Source: Streptomyces sp. WZ.A104
GTDB lineage: Bacteria > Actinomycetota > Actinomycetes > Streptomycetales > Streptomycetaceae
Reading direction: 5' to 3'
Length of the DNA: 64,000 nt
Assembly (NCBI RefSeq): GCF_002382885.1
Contig: NZ_NWVL01000007.1
Coordinates: forward strand, 1-64,000
Position numbers and translations under genes: made by a program. This document shows, in pieces, positions 33,710 to 41,612 of this stretch. The notes beneath the pieces were generated by a model. It was given only the letters and a program-made list of their open reading frames with translations. It was not told the DNA's origin and made no database searches. Position 1 is the stretch's first letter. Each line of letters begins with the position of its first letter.

Positions 33710-34201
33710 CTACTGCACCCGTCCTTCGGGTTCCTCGTGGTCGTCTTCGTCCGGCAGGTGGACATCGTTGACAGCGATGTTGACCTCCACGACTTCGAGT
33801 CCGGTCATCCGCTCCACGGCGGCGATGACGTTCTCGCGGACCTCGGCGGCAACATCGGTGATGGCATACCCGTATTCCACGACCAGGGAGAGGTCGATGG
33901 CGCTCTGCCGCTCACCGACCTCGACCTTCACCCCGCGGGTGACGCTGGTACCGCCGCCGGGGACCATGTCACGTACCGCGCCCATGGTGCGGGCCATTCC
34001 GCCGCCCAAGGCGTGGATGCCGGGGACTTCGCGGGCGGCCATTCCGGCGATCTTCGCCACGACACCGTCGGCGATCGTGGTCCTGCCGCGGGCAGCCGGT
34101 GCCGCGTCCGGCCCCAATTCCGGCTCCGGGAGCCGGGATGCCTTGGACGGGCGGGAGGCGTCGGGCGTGGTCTTGGATGTGCTGCCGGTCGACTCCGTCA
34201 C
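33710..34201 (-). CDS. Asp23/Gls24 family envelope stress protein
   Basis: A 163-aa protein. After a ~40-residue disordered, Ser/Pro-rich start, the Gls24 (DUF322) domain has RGRTTIADGVVAKIAGMAAR, EVPGIHALGG, RGVKVEVGERQSAIDLSLVV, EYGYAITDVAAEVRENVIAA and VEVNIAVNDVHLP. Family members localise to the membrane periphery and respond to cell-envelope stress. GTG 34201 is preceded by GGAGG. It lies downstream of the small hydrophobic gene 34263-34433 with a hairpin between. Confidence 0.85.
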   Translation of the reverse strand: MTESTGSTSKTTPDASRPSKASRLPEPELGPDAAPAARGRTTIADGVVAKIAGMAAREVPGIHALGGGMARTMGAVRDMVPGGGTSVTRGVKVEVGERQSAIDLSLVVEYGYAITDVAAEVRENVIAAVERMTGLEVVEVNIAVNDVHLPDEDDHEEPEGRVQ

Positions 34202-34218
34202 CAGGAGCCACCTCCTTA

Positions 34219-34240
34219 CCTCAGGGCCCCGGCCCTGAGG
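34219..34240 (-). terminator. Hairpin between small hydrophobic gene and gls24-like gene
   Basis: CCTCAGGGCC (34219-34228) and GGCCCTGAGG (34231-34240): perfect 10-bp stem with a 2-nt gap. It may attenuate readthrough into the Gls24 gene. Confidence 0.5.
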
Positions 34241-34262
34241 GCCGGCCCGCTTCGGAACACGG

Positions 34263-34433
34263 TCAGTGCAGGGAGCGCCGCCCTCGTTGCCGGGACCAGC
34301 GCCAGGCGCCGACGACCACATCGGCGGCGAACAGCACGATCGCGATGATCAGCAGGTAGCCCAGCCCGGCGACCGTGGCGCCGATGATCCCCAGGACGAA
34401 CGCGATGATGATCAGAAGCAGGAAAGCGACCAT
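34263..34433 (-). CDS. Small hydrophobic membrane protein (copy 1)
   Basis: A 56-aa protein from ATG 34433: MVAFLLLIIIAFVLGIIGAT, then VAGLGYLLIIAIVLFAADVV and a basic end (WRWSRQRGRRSLH). Two membrane helices fill nearly all of it. A near-identical paralogue is at 53438-53617, and both have the same 25-bp block about 82-85 bp upstream of the start codon, so they are probably co-regulated. Function unknown. Confidence 0.75.
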   Translation of the reverse strand: MVAFLLLIIIAFVLGIIGATVAGLGYLLIIAIVLFAADVVVGAWRWSRQRGRRSLH

Positions 34434-34514
34434 GCCGCGAACCTCCCATCGGGCTGAGCCGGACCCTCGATCACGCGTGCCACCCATCATCCGCCGCTTC
34501 CGGGCAGTCCGACA

Positions 34515-34539
34515 CTGTTGCGCACATGTTTGATTCTGC
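34515..34539 (-). promoter_or_regulatory. 25-bp upstream block shared with the 53-kb paralogue
   Basis: On the minus strand GCAGAATCAAA then TGTGCGCAACAG, 23 of 25 identical to 53328-53352. The distance to the start codon is nearly the same (82 and 85 bp), as expected for a common promoter or operator. Confidence 0.6.
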
Positions 34540-34718
34540 CTCGCACGGCGCGAGTACGCCGCCCGGACCGGCACGGCTCCTCGCGGTGAGTGCCGTTACA
34601 CAACTGGGGCCGCCCTCGCCCGCAGCGTGTCGGGCATGGTGCTGGGAACGCTCTACGTGGCGGGGCAAGCGCGAGGAGCGCGCCTACGCACATCGGGCCT
34701 GACGTCAAAGAGCGCAAA

Positions 34719-34753
34719 GAAGCCCCGGAGCCATGACAGGGTCCCGGGACTTC
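34719..34753. terminator. Terminator-like hairpin
   Basis: GAAGCCCCGG (34719-34728) pairs with CCGGGACTTC (34744-34753), 9 of 10 positions. No gene ends nearby; possibly a relic of a lost gene or tRNA. Confidence 0.4.
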
Positions 34754-34927
34754 TGTGCACTTCACTGACGCCGGGTTCAACGACCGACCGCGGTCCCGGT
34801 TGCGGGCCACCTTTCGAGCCCGTCAGGTCCGAGGGGGCGAGAGCAGCTTCACATACGCCTCGCCGGCCGGCGGGCCCTGTACTTCAGGTGCGGGCTGACC
34901 GGTGGGGGTTCATCGTGAGGGGTGACC

Positions 34928-35494
34928 GTGTCTCCGGCCGGAATGGGGCAACCTGTCATGCAGCGCAATCAGAGCGACAGCTCGTCGTCGGCGAGGTCTG
35001 TCGCACCACTTGCTTCTGGTGACCTGTCCGGGGCCCTGACCCGGGGAGTGGCGGGCGGGTTGTTCGCCGGGGCGGCCTTCATCCTGGCGAACATGTGGTA
35101 CGCCGTCAGTCAGGGAAACCCGGCGGTCGGACCGTTCTGGGCGATCTCCACCATCTTCCACGGCTCCGACCTGCCCGTGCCGTCGCCGGAGAATCTGGTG
35201 ATCGGGCTGGTCACCCATCTGGCCCTGTCGATGAGCTTCGGTATCGGATTCGCTCTCCTGTTGTGGCTCGTGCCGATGCTGCGCGGCCCGCTCTTGCTGA
35301 CCATGACGGCGCTGGTCTACGGAGTGGTGCTGTACCTGGTGAACTTCCAGGTCCTGGGCCGCACGGCCTTCCCCTTCTTCACCGACTCCAAGGGCCCCAA
35401 CCAGGTCCTGGAGCTCCTTGCCCATCCCTTGGTTTTCGGGCTGTTCCTTGTTCCGTTCTTCCTCGGCTGGGGTCGCACACGCCGCACCCGCTGA
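34928..35494 (+). CDS. Four-helix membrane protein of unknown function
   Basis: A 188-aa integral membrane protein. After a Ser-rich cytosolic start come four helices: GVAGGLFAGAAFILANMWYA, HLALSMSFGIGFALLLWLVP, LLTMTALVYGVVLYLVNFQV and LAHPLVFGLFLVPFFLGWG. I prefer GTG 34928 over GTG 34922 since GAGGGG then has a 6-nt spacing. It resembles in length and helix pattern the 160-aa protein at 49685-50167, including a late A-H-x-L-V-F-G-L segment. Function unknown. Confidence 0.7.
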   Translation: MSPAGMGQPVMQRNQSDSSSSARSVAPLASGDLSGALTRGVAGGLFAGAAFILANMWYAVSQGNPAVGPFWAISTIFHGSDLPVPSPENLVIGLVTHLALSMSFGIGFALLLWLVPMLRGPLLLTMTALVYGVVLYLVNFQVLGRTAFPFFTDSKGPNQVLELLAHPLVFGLFLVPFFLGWGRTRRTR

Positions 35495-35796
35495 GCCGCA
35501 GGCCGGTGCTGCTGGGCGAGCGCCGGAGCGGGCGGTGGGGTGGAGCGCAGGGCGATCTCCGGGTGAACGCCGCGTGCCGTGGCCCCGCACCACCGCCGGG
35601 TGGAAGCACGACCACGGCTGTCCGGTGGCCGTGACGCCGTTCGCGCGGCGCCGTTCGATCCGCACGCCGGAACCGCGGTGAACGGCCCTGGCCTCGCCCA
35701 GTCCCGGATACCGGCGCCGCGGCGGGCCTGTTCCCCGTCGCTTCCGACGGGGAACAGGCCGAGAATGTACACGGAGGCACTGCACGAGGAGCCACG
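35495..35796. other. Intergenic ending in a perfect long hairpin
   Basis: About 300 bp without a gene; contains the hairpin at 35725-35760 and, presumably, the promoter of the stress-protein gene. Confidence 0.4.
35725..35760 (+). terminator. 16-bp perfect stem with CTTC tetraloop upstream of usp
   Basis: GGCCTGTTCCCCGTCG (35725-35740), loop CTTC, then the exact complement (35745-35760). It ends 36 bp before the ATG at 35797. It may terminate the upstream gene or sit in the 5' leader of the stress-protein mRNA as a stability or attenuation element. Confidence 0.7.
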
Positions 35797-36723
35797 ATGC
35801 GTAACGACACGCCGGGTGGCGGTGAAGCGCCGAGGACGGTCGTGGGCGTGGACGGTTCGGAGCACGCCAGGACCGCCGCGCTCTGGGGGGCCGCCGACGC
35901 CCTCCGCCATCAGCAGGGGCTCTGCCTCGTCCACGCCGCTGACCTGGACCGCTTGGATCGATTTGCCTCGTTCGAGACGTCGCAGCACATCCTGCAGCAC
36001 GGTCGCGAGCTGCTGCAGGAGCTCGCAGGGCAGATAGAGCACCGCTTTCCCGGACTGGACGTCGCGCTCGCACTGAGACGTGAAAGGCCGGTTCACGCGC
36101 TCCACACGGTTGCCCGGCCGGGCGACACCGTCGTGGTCGGCAGCAGGGGCAGCGGCGGATTCGGTCCTCTCCTCCTTGGATCGGTGGGTCTCGGTGCTGC
36201 CGCCGGCAGCAACCTGCCCGTGGTCGTGGTGCGGGGCAGAACCACGCGTGAGGACGGAATGCCGGTCGTGGCCGCGGTCGCGGATGAACGAGACGCGCAA
36301 TGGGTTGCCCAGGCCGCGCGGGAAGCGCGGGCACGCGCAGGCGCCCTGCAGTTGCTGCATGTGCGGAGCACGCTGACGCGATCCGGTATCCGTCACGCTC
36401 CGCCGGAGGAGGCCGGACGATTCGAAGGACCGGGCCAACAACTGCTGGCCGGGCTTGCCGCCAGGCTCCGGGAGGAGGGAGCCGGTCTGACCGTGAGCAC
36501 CGAGGTGATCACTGCCCGGTCGGTAGCAGCCGGGCTCGTCGAGGCCAGCCGGGGCACGGACCTGCTGATCGTCGGGAACCACAAAAGGCTGACCGTTCCG
36601 CGGCTCGGCCTCGGACACGTCGTCCACGCCCTGCTGCACCACGCCCACTGCCCCGTACAGATCATGCCCTGCACGGGCAAGGAGACAACCACGACCGGGA
36701 ACCCGCCCGGGAACGAGCACTGA
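35797..36723 (+). CDS. Tandem universal stress protein (UspA domains x2)
   Basis: A 308-aa cytosolic protein with two UspA folds. Domain one (residues ~12-150): RTVVGVDGSEHARTAALWGA and the ATP-binding loop VVVGSRGSGGFGPLLLGSVG (G-2x-G-9x-G-S). Domain two (~160-300): MPVVAAVADERDAQWVAQAA and LLIVGNHKRLTVPRLGLGHV, where the ATP loop is degenerate. Such tandem Usps are abundant in actinobacterial dormancy/hypoxia regulons. It follows a 16-bp hairpin; GAGGAGCC precedes the ATG. Confidence 0.88.
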   Translation: MRNDTPGGGEAPRTVVGVDGSEHARTAALWGAADALRHQQGLCLVHAADLDRLDRFASFETSQHILQHGRELLQELAGQIEHRFPGLDVALALRRERPVHALHTVARPGDTVVVGSRGSGGFGPLLLGSVGLGAAAGSNLPVVVVRGRTTREDGMPVVAAVADERDAQWVAQAAREARARAGALQLLHVRSTLTRSGIRHAPPEEAGRFEGPGQQLLAGLAARLREEGAGLTVSTEVITARSVAAGLVEASRGTDLLIVGNHKRLTVPRLGLGHVVHALLHHAHCPVQIMPCTGKETTTTGNPPGNEH

Positions 36724-36774
36724 CCCCGGCCCCGGACGGAAGGAGCCGACGGCCACCCACCGTGCCCGAGGAAA

Positions 36775-37030
36775 GATCATGCAGGACAAACGGCGGAACC
36801 TGAATCCGGCCGGGCCTGGGTACGGCACGCCGGATACCCACCGAAGCCACACCTCGCGCCACTGTCCGGACACGGCACCGCCGCCAGGGGCCCGCCGCAG
36901 CCGGGCCACATCGACCCGGCCCGCGGCCAGGGCGTCATAGAGGCCGCCGTGCCCGCGACGGTGTTCAGCCAACAGCGACAGTTCCACCAGCGACCGGACC
37001 GCCAGCGCACAACACCGCGTCCGCGAGTTC
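36775..37030 (-). pseudogene. Fragment of an IS701-like transposase (N-terminal region)
   Basis: On the minus strand E-L-A-D-A-V-L-C-A-G-G-P-V, then after a frameshift L-V-E-L-S-L-L-A-E-H-R-R-G-H-G-G-L-Y and DALAAGRVDVARLRRA. This is the recognisable N-terminal region of a widespread streptomycete transposase group that I place near IS701. Everything downstream of that is missing, and the frame is broken, so it is a dead fragment. Confidence 0.6.
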
Positions 37031-37091
37031 TAACAGCGCACCCGCACGCCTGGTCAGACAGGAGCAGAACTCACCCCGGAGAGGCCGGGGA

Positions 37092-38309
37092 TCAGTCACC
37101 CGGAGCGCTGCCCGTACCTACCCGAGGAGCGGGCTGCTTCTCGCTGAGATGGGGGGCCGGTTTGAGGACGTCGTCTCCTCTTCCGGGTAGTGCGAGGTTG
37201 ACGGCTCCGGACCAGCGTTCGTGGGGTGCGTGCCTGTCACGCCGTAGCAGGCGTGCGAGGGGAGGAGAGCCCCACATGACGAGGGCGGCGGAGGCGGCCA
37301 GGAGCGGGAGTACGGGGCCGATCGGCGGCGGCAGGGTCAGGGTGGTGGTGTGGTGGGCCAGGGCGAGCCAGGCCAGCGCGAGGGGCGAGTACAGGAGGAA
37401 GGAGCGCACCGTCAGGCGCAGCGGGCCGGGGGCACCCCCGGCCGGGCGGGTGAGGCGGAGCAGCAGGAGGTGTTTGCCGGGGGTGGTCGCGAGGAGTGCG
37501 GGCAGCAGCCAGAACCAGAGGAGGCCGAGTGCGGCGCCGGCGGGCAGGGCGTAGTGGCGGCCGGTGGGCCAGTCGGTGGTGAGTGCGAGCAGGCCGGTGG
37601 TCAGGGTCCAGGTGATGAGCCAGCCGGTGAGGTCGGCAAGGAAGGCCAGGGCGCGGCGGGTGAGGGTGACGCGGGTGCCGTAGCGGGTGCGTTCGCGGTC
37701 GGGGTCGTTGACGGGGAGCAGGTGGGTGAGGGGCCCGGCGAGCAGCCAGCCGCACAGGGCTCCGGTGGTGTTGAGGGTGAGGTCGTCCACGTTGAACTGG
37801 CGGTAGGGGCAGGCGTAGACGAACCAGAGTCCGGTGTACTGGGTGGTCTCGAAGAACAGGGAGGTCGCGAAGGCGAGTGCGGTGGTGGAGACGATGCCGC
37901 GGCGCAGGTAGTAGCGCAGGTAGACGCCGAGGGGAAGGAGGAGCATGAAGTTGAGGAGCGTGGTCCAGGCCGGCCGCACGGTGGCCAGGGCGGCCGGGGA
38001 CCAGTCGCCGGCCGCCGCGGTGGAGATCCTGGTCTGGAAGGTGAAAGGTTCGAGCTGCGGAGTCTCGGCGTAGCGGATGGTGGCGCAGTGCGCGTCGGTG
38101 TCGGCTGGCAGGGGCATCACGGTCTGCAGCAGCGCGGCGAGCAGGTAGAAGACGAAGCTGTAGAGGACGAGAACGGGCCAGCCGCCGGCCCGGCCGCGTC
38201 GGCGGTATCCATGGACCGCGACCGGCACCATGATGACCGCGGCCAGCAGAGGGAACCAGGTCACCGCCGCCTCGACGGGCAGGAGATACGTACGGAACAC
38301 GGCACGCAC
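37092..38309 (-). CDS. VanZ-like plus RDD-like membrane protein
   Basis: A 405-aa polytopic protein. The N-terminal half is VanZ-like (WPVLVLYSFVFYLLAALLQT, LLNFMLLLPLGVYLRYYLRR, SLFFETTQYTGLWFVYACPY, FNVDDLTLNTTGALCGWLLA, the last two being VanZ hallmarks). The C-terminal half is an RDD-type domain (RALAFLADLTGWLITWTLTT, LLPALLATTPGKHLLLLRLT). The VanZ family includes a teicoplanin-resistance factor, but most members have unknown roles. Single gene, ATG 38309. Confidence 0.82.
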   Translation of the reverse strand: MRAVFRTYLLPVEAAVTWFPLLAAVIMVPVAVHGYRRRGRAGGWPVLVLYSFVFYLLAALLQTVMPLPADTDAHCATIRYAETPQLEPFTFQTRISTAAAGDWSPAALATVRPAWTTLLNFMLLLPLGVYLRYYLRRGIVSTTALAFATSLFFETTQYTGLWFVYACPYRQFNVDDLTLNTTGALCGWLLAGPLTHLLPVNDPDRERTRYGTRVTLTRRALAFLADLTGWLITWTLTTGLLALTTDWPTGRHYALPAGAALGLLWFWLLPALLATTPGKHLLLLRLTRPAGGAPGPLRLTVRSFLLYSPLALAWLALAHHTTTLTLPPPIGPVLPLLAASAALVMWGSPPLARLLRRDRHAPHERWSGAVNLALPGRGDDVLKPAPHLSEKQPAPRVGTGSAPGD

Positions 38310-38369
38310 TTTCCGCGACGCCCTGCGCCGCTGGACGGATGACTGATGGAGCGGCAGGAGCGATCGGGT

Positions 38370-38507
38370 TCAGGGGGCGGCCTCAGAACAGCCCACGAGC
38401 CGGGCTCGTGACACGGCACCCAGGATAGGCGGTCCCGGGTCCGGCGACGCCGGAAGAATCGGTGGACGGGCGGCCCGCAGGGGCCACGTCTTCAGCTTCG
38501 GCAACAT
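38370..38507 (-). CDS. Possible 45-aa protein
   Basis: From ATG 38507 with AGGAGA 7 nt upstream: M-L-P-K-L-K-T-W-P-L then a Pro-rich stretch and RLVGCSEAAP. The ribosome site and GC-rich third positions are suggestive, but there is no recognised homologue. It is divergent from triad B. Confidence 0.3.
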   Translation of the reverse strand: MLPKLKTWPLRAARPPILPASPDPGPPILGAVSRARLVGCSEAAP

Positions 38508-38605
38508 GCTGAAGTCTCCTGCTTGGAAGGCTGGTTGGGCGGGTAGAGGGTGGGTGTGGCGGCGCTTGCCGGCTGTGCGCGTTGTTCGATGGAGAGGGGT
38601 GCACA

Positions 38606-38749
38606 GTGCAGTGGTGGGTGTGGCTGGCAGGGGCAGGACTGGCGGCGGTGGCGTGCACAGGCTCGGTTCTGGGGGTGCAGGCGCGGCGACGGCGCGGCGC
38701 GGTGATCGCCCTGCGCCGCGGGAAGCCCGGGAGCGGGAGTGTGAAATGA
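38606..38749 (+). CDS. Small single-helix membrane protein, first gene of triad B
   Basis: A 47-aa protein from GTG 38606 with GGAGAGGGG upstream: V-Q-W-W-V-W-L-A-G-A-G-L, LGVQARRRRGAVIALRRGK. One membrane helix and a basic tail. Its stop overlaps the next ATG (ATGA). Paralogous to the 49-aa product at 32023-32172. Confidence 0.75.
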   Translation: MQWWVWLAGAGLAAVACTGSVLGVQARRRRGAVIALRRGKPGSGSVK

Positions 38750-39324
38750 CCTCCCTGATGCTGGCGAGCGAGATAGTCAAGCGGCCCGTCGTGACGCTGG
38801 CAGGAGAAGTCGTGGCACAGGTCAAGGACATCGTGTTCGACGGCGCAGAAGGGTGTCTGACGGGGTTCACGCTCAACGGGTGCGGGCTGTTCTCCGGGCC
38901 GCTCGGGCACGCGCTGCCCTGGTCGGGCGTCACCGCGCTGGGCAGCCATGCCGTGGTGATCCGTGACGAGACGGTGTTCGAGCAGGCGTCTGTCGTGACG
39001 GACCGCGACCGGGCCGGCGGCGGAGACGTCCTGGGAGCCCGGCTGCTGACCGACGTGGGCACGGACCTGGGCAAAGTCATCGACGTCGTGATCGGGGTGA
39101 CCATGTCCACCCAGCCTTCCGCGCGGGTCGTCGGCTGCCGCATCACCTCCACCGAAGCGCTGGGCCACCACCAGCGCCCCGTCTTCGTTCCTCTGCCTGC
39201 AACCATGGCCGTATCGGACGAACTGCTCCTCGTTCCGGCCGCGGCCTCGGAGTTCATCACCGAAGAACTCCCCGGATTCGCCACGGCCCTGCAGGGGTTC
39301 CGCGCCCGGCTCCAGGAGGCGTGA
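38746..39324 (+). CDS. PRC-barrel domain protein, second gene of triad B
   Basis: A 192-aa protein with two PRC-like units: LASEIVKRPVVTLAGEVVAQ / VKDIVFDGAEGCLTGFTLNG and GARLLTDVGTDLGKVIDVVI. Clearly paralogous to 31463-32026 along its length, with the shared GLFSGPL and late EFITEELPGFATALQGFRAR block. ATGA overlap upstream and TGATG overlap downstream give strict translational coupling. Confidence 0.8.
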   Translation: MTSLMLASEIVKRPVVTLAGEVVAQVKDIVFDGAEGCLTGFTLNGCGLFSGPLGHALPWSGVTALGSHAVVIRDETVFEQASVVTDRDRAGGGDVLGARLLTDVGTDLGKVIDVVIGVTMSTQPSARVVGCRITSTEALGHHQRPVFVPLPATMAVSDELLLVPAAASEFITEELPGFATALQGFRARLQEA

Positions 39325-39761
39325 TGCTGCTGTCACAGATCCGCGGTATGAAGGTGGTCAGTGCCACCGACGCCGTCAGCCTCGCCACCGTGACGGGAAT
39401 CGTCATCGACTCGGCGCCCGCCGCCCGCGTCGCGGCCATCTGCCTGACCAAGAGCAGCTCACTGGGCCCGTACCTCGACTGGGACGCTGTCCAGGCGGTC
39501 GGCCACGACGCCGTGATCGCCCACGGAGCGAAGACCCCGCACCCCGGCGACGAGAGGATGACCCAGCTGGCAGCCCTCTCGCACGACCTGCCCGGCAGGC
39601 GCGTGCTCACCGACCGAGGCGAACCGGCGGGCACGGTCAAGGACATCGCCTTCGACCCGGAGACCGGCCTGATCACCAGGATCCACCTGACCGCGGACGA
39701 CATCCCCGGAGACCGGCTGATCGCGGTGGGCTCCTACGCCCTCATGATCCGGACCGGCTGA
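39324..39761 (+). CDS. PRC-barrel-like protein, third gene of triad B
   Basis: A 145-aa protein: MLLSQIRGMKVVSATDAVSL opens the first barrel, SHDLPGRRVLTDRGEPAGTV / KDIAFDPETGLITRIHLTAD the second. Counterpart of 31035-31463. ATG 39324 shares a base with the previous stop. No membrane segment; it probably acts with the two upstream products. Confidence 0.75.
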   Translation: MLLSQIRGMKVVSATDAVSLATVTGIVIDSAPAARVAAICLTKSSSLGPYLDWDAVQAVGHDAVIAHGAKTPHPGDERMTQLAALSHDLPGRRVLTDRGEPAGTVKDIAFDPETGLITRIHLTADDIPGDRLIAVGSYALMIRTG

Positions 39762-39949
39762 CCGCCACTGCCGCTGTCTCCACCGCGGCTCCGCGCCGAC
39801 AACGGCAGCGGGGCAGCAGGCCACCATCGGCATGGGGCCGCACAGGCCCGGCGAGGGCGCTGCCTGCACCCAGACCTCCATGTGCGCCTCGGTGGTCACG
39901 GTCGAAGCACCACGGTCGTGGAAGCCGAGTACGGGCACCTGTCGGTTCT
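39762..39949. other. Intergenic, nothing recognised
   Basis: Short stretch between triad B and the CcdA remnant. Confidence 0.3.
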
Positions 39950-40210
39950 GGATCCGTGCTCGCCAACGGTGGATATCCCGGACTATCACAACCAGAGCGT
40001 CCAGGAACCCGGCGAAGGACGGCAGGTCCGGCGCTGTCCAGGACGCCGACGAGAACATAACTGGACACCACCGGCTCCCTCCATGACGAAAACGATGGCG
40101 ATCGGGTCGTGCCGGAGACGGAATTCGTACCACCCGTCGTAGGCGACGGACGCCCCGAGAAGAAGGAGTCCGCCGCCGAACACGGGTACGAGAGCGACGG
40201 CCGGCAAGGC
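39950..40210 (-). pseudogene. Decayed C-terminal part of a CcdA gene
   Basis: The minus strand reads VFGGGLLLLGASVAYDGWYE then MEGAGGV (compare GGGLLLLVGAYVAYYGWYEI and DGAGAV in the intact CcdA), then in a second frame VLVGVLDSAGPAV (compare TLDSAGPAV), then in a third frame FAGFLDALVVIVRDIHRWRA. The order follows the CcdA C-terminus, broken by two frameshifts. The N-terminal part is absent here. Confidence 0.65.
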
Positions 40211-41005
40211 GGTGCCGAAGGTCAACCAGATAATTCGGCCTTCTCGTTCACTGCCTTCAGCGTCTGCCGTCCCGCCATACGCGTGAAGCCGCCCGGGGCG
40301 AGGAACAGCACGAGTGTGGGGACAAGGTTTCGTTCCGCAGAGACCGCGCCCCCCCACACAAGGGCATGTCGCCTTTGCGGGTGGTCGATGCCATCGGCTG
40401 CTTCGCGTTGCGGTGGCACACCGTGCTGCCGTACCTGCCCGACTCTGCGAGGAAGCACACCTCACCAGCCCTGCCGATGACCGAGTACCCTCACCCGCTG
40501 ACGTCCTCGGTGGTCAACGTGCAGCGCGCATAGCCGATCAGTAGGGATTGCCGCGACGCCCTGCCCATTGAGGGCGAGGACGCAGCGGCGTGCCGGGTGA
40601 ACCGCGAGCGGGTGGCGGGCTGCTGGCTGAGCCAATCACAGGGATGCGTAGATCGGGCCAGGCAGCCAGCCTCGACGGCAGGTCCTCGATCGCGCAATGC
40701 TGGCGCGAGGGCGACTTGACCAGACGCCGGTGTCTCGGTGTGTCCCTCGGCTGTCATGGCCGTGTGCGGCACATCCTGAGGCGATGGTGTATGAGGGGCA
40801 GGAGTGGCGGGAGACCAGCGTTCGCGGGCTGCAGGTCCGGATCTCCGGCAGTGGTGGCACGCGTCTGCTGGGCTGGCCGGGCATCGTCCCGCTCTCGGTG
40901 GTCCAGGCTGTTGTACCGACGATGCCACGCGTGTCGCCCGCCGTACGCGGCCATCCGTGCGGTGACAATGGCGTCGCTGACACCGGTTCGGGACAGGAGC
41001 GAGAC
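40211..41005. other. Degenerate region, no intact gene recognised
   Basis: About 800 bp of overlapping short frames on both strands with no coherent family signal; likely gene debris next to the CcdA remnant, plus the promoter of the cold-shock gene. Confidence 0.35.
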
Positions 41006-41206
41006 GTGGCGCAGGGCACCGTGAAGTGGTTCAACGGGGAGAAAGGGTTCGGCTTCATCCAGCAGGACTCCGGGCCGGACCTCTTCGTTCACTACTCCGA
41101 GATCCAGGGCAGCGGCTACCGCAGCCTGGACGACAATCAGCGCGTCGAGTACGAGGTCACGCAGGGCCCGAAGGGCCCCCAGGCGAGCGCCGTGACCATG
41201 ATCTGA
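41006..41206 (+). CDS. Cold-shock domain protein (CspA family)
   Basis: A 66-aa OB-fold nucleic-acid chaperone: [20 protein letters not shown] contains RNP1 (GFGFI), and [17 protein letters not shown] contains RNP2 (LFVHY); the end is [13 protein letters not shown]. Length and motifs are standard. GTG 41006 has AGGAG 7 nt upstream. The last 50 bp overlap, on the other strand, the end of the STAS gene. Confidence 0.92.
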   Translation: MAQGTVKWFNGEKGFGFIQQDSGPDLFVHYSEIQGSGYRSLDDNQRVEYEVTQGPKGPQASAVTMI

Positions 41207-41612
41207 TCTGCCCCGGCCCAGCGGCCGCTGCGGTGTACCCGGTCGCTGTCCGCTGCGATGGCGGGCTGCCGGGACGGCCGGCGGGCTCGATGGTGAACGC
41301 GTCGCTGGTGTGGGTCAGCCGCAGCAGCCGGGCCACGGCAGGTGGCACCGCCCGCAGCCGCAACTCGGTGCCGTGTTCCTTCGCGCGGTGACGGGCGGAC
41401 AGCAGGGCACTGAGGCCGGTGCAGTCGCAGAACCGGACACCGCCCAGGTCGACGACCGTGCACGGGTAGGTCATCACGGCCTGCTGGAGGACGTGGCGCA
41501 GTTCCTCGACCGCGACCACGTCCAGGTCCCCGGCCACGGACACGTCACAGCAACCGGGAGTCCGGGGCCGGACTTCCACGCGGAACGACTCGAGCACGGT
41601 GCCCTCTCTCAT
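41157..41612 (-). CDS. STAS-domain anti-sigma factor antagonist
   Basis: A 151-aa SpoIIAA/RsbV-like protein that would bind an anti-sigma kinase and release a sigma factor. The STAS fold is visible: [74 protein letters not shown]. The usual phospho-acceptor Ser in D-S-(S/T)-G is replaced by Cys (DCTG), so classical phosphoregulation may be lost or shifted to the Thr. The C-terminal 35 residues are a tail overlapping the cold-shock gene antisense. Start ATG 41612. Confidence 0.8.
   Translation of the reverse strand: MREGTVLESFRVEVRPRTPGCCDVSVAGDLDVVAVEELRHVLQQAVMTYPCTVVDLGGVRFCDCTGLSALLSARHRAKEHGTELRLRAVPPAVARLLRLTHTSDAFTIEPAGRPGSPPSQRTATGYTAAAAGPGQIRSWSRRSPGGPSGPA

Larger units (their letters stand above)
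34434..34927. other. Intergenic with shared promoter block and hairpin
   Basis: About 490 bp. It contains the 25-bp block 34515-34539 and a hairpin at 34719-34753; otherwise no gene is seen. Confidence 0.45.
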
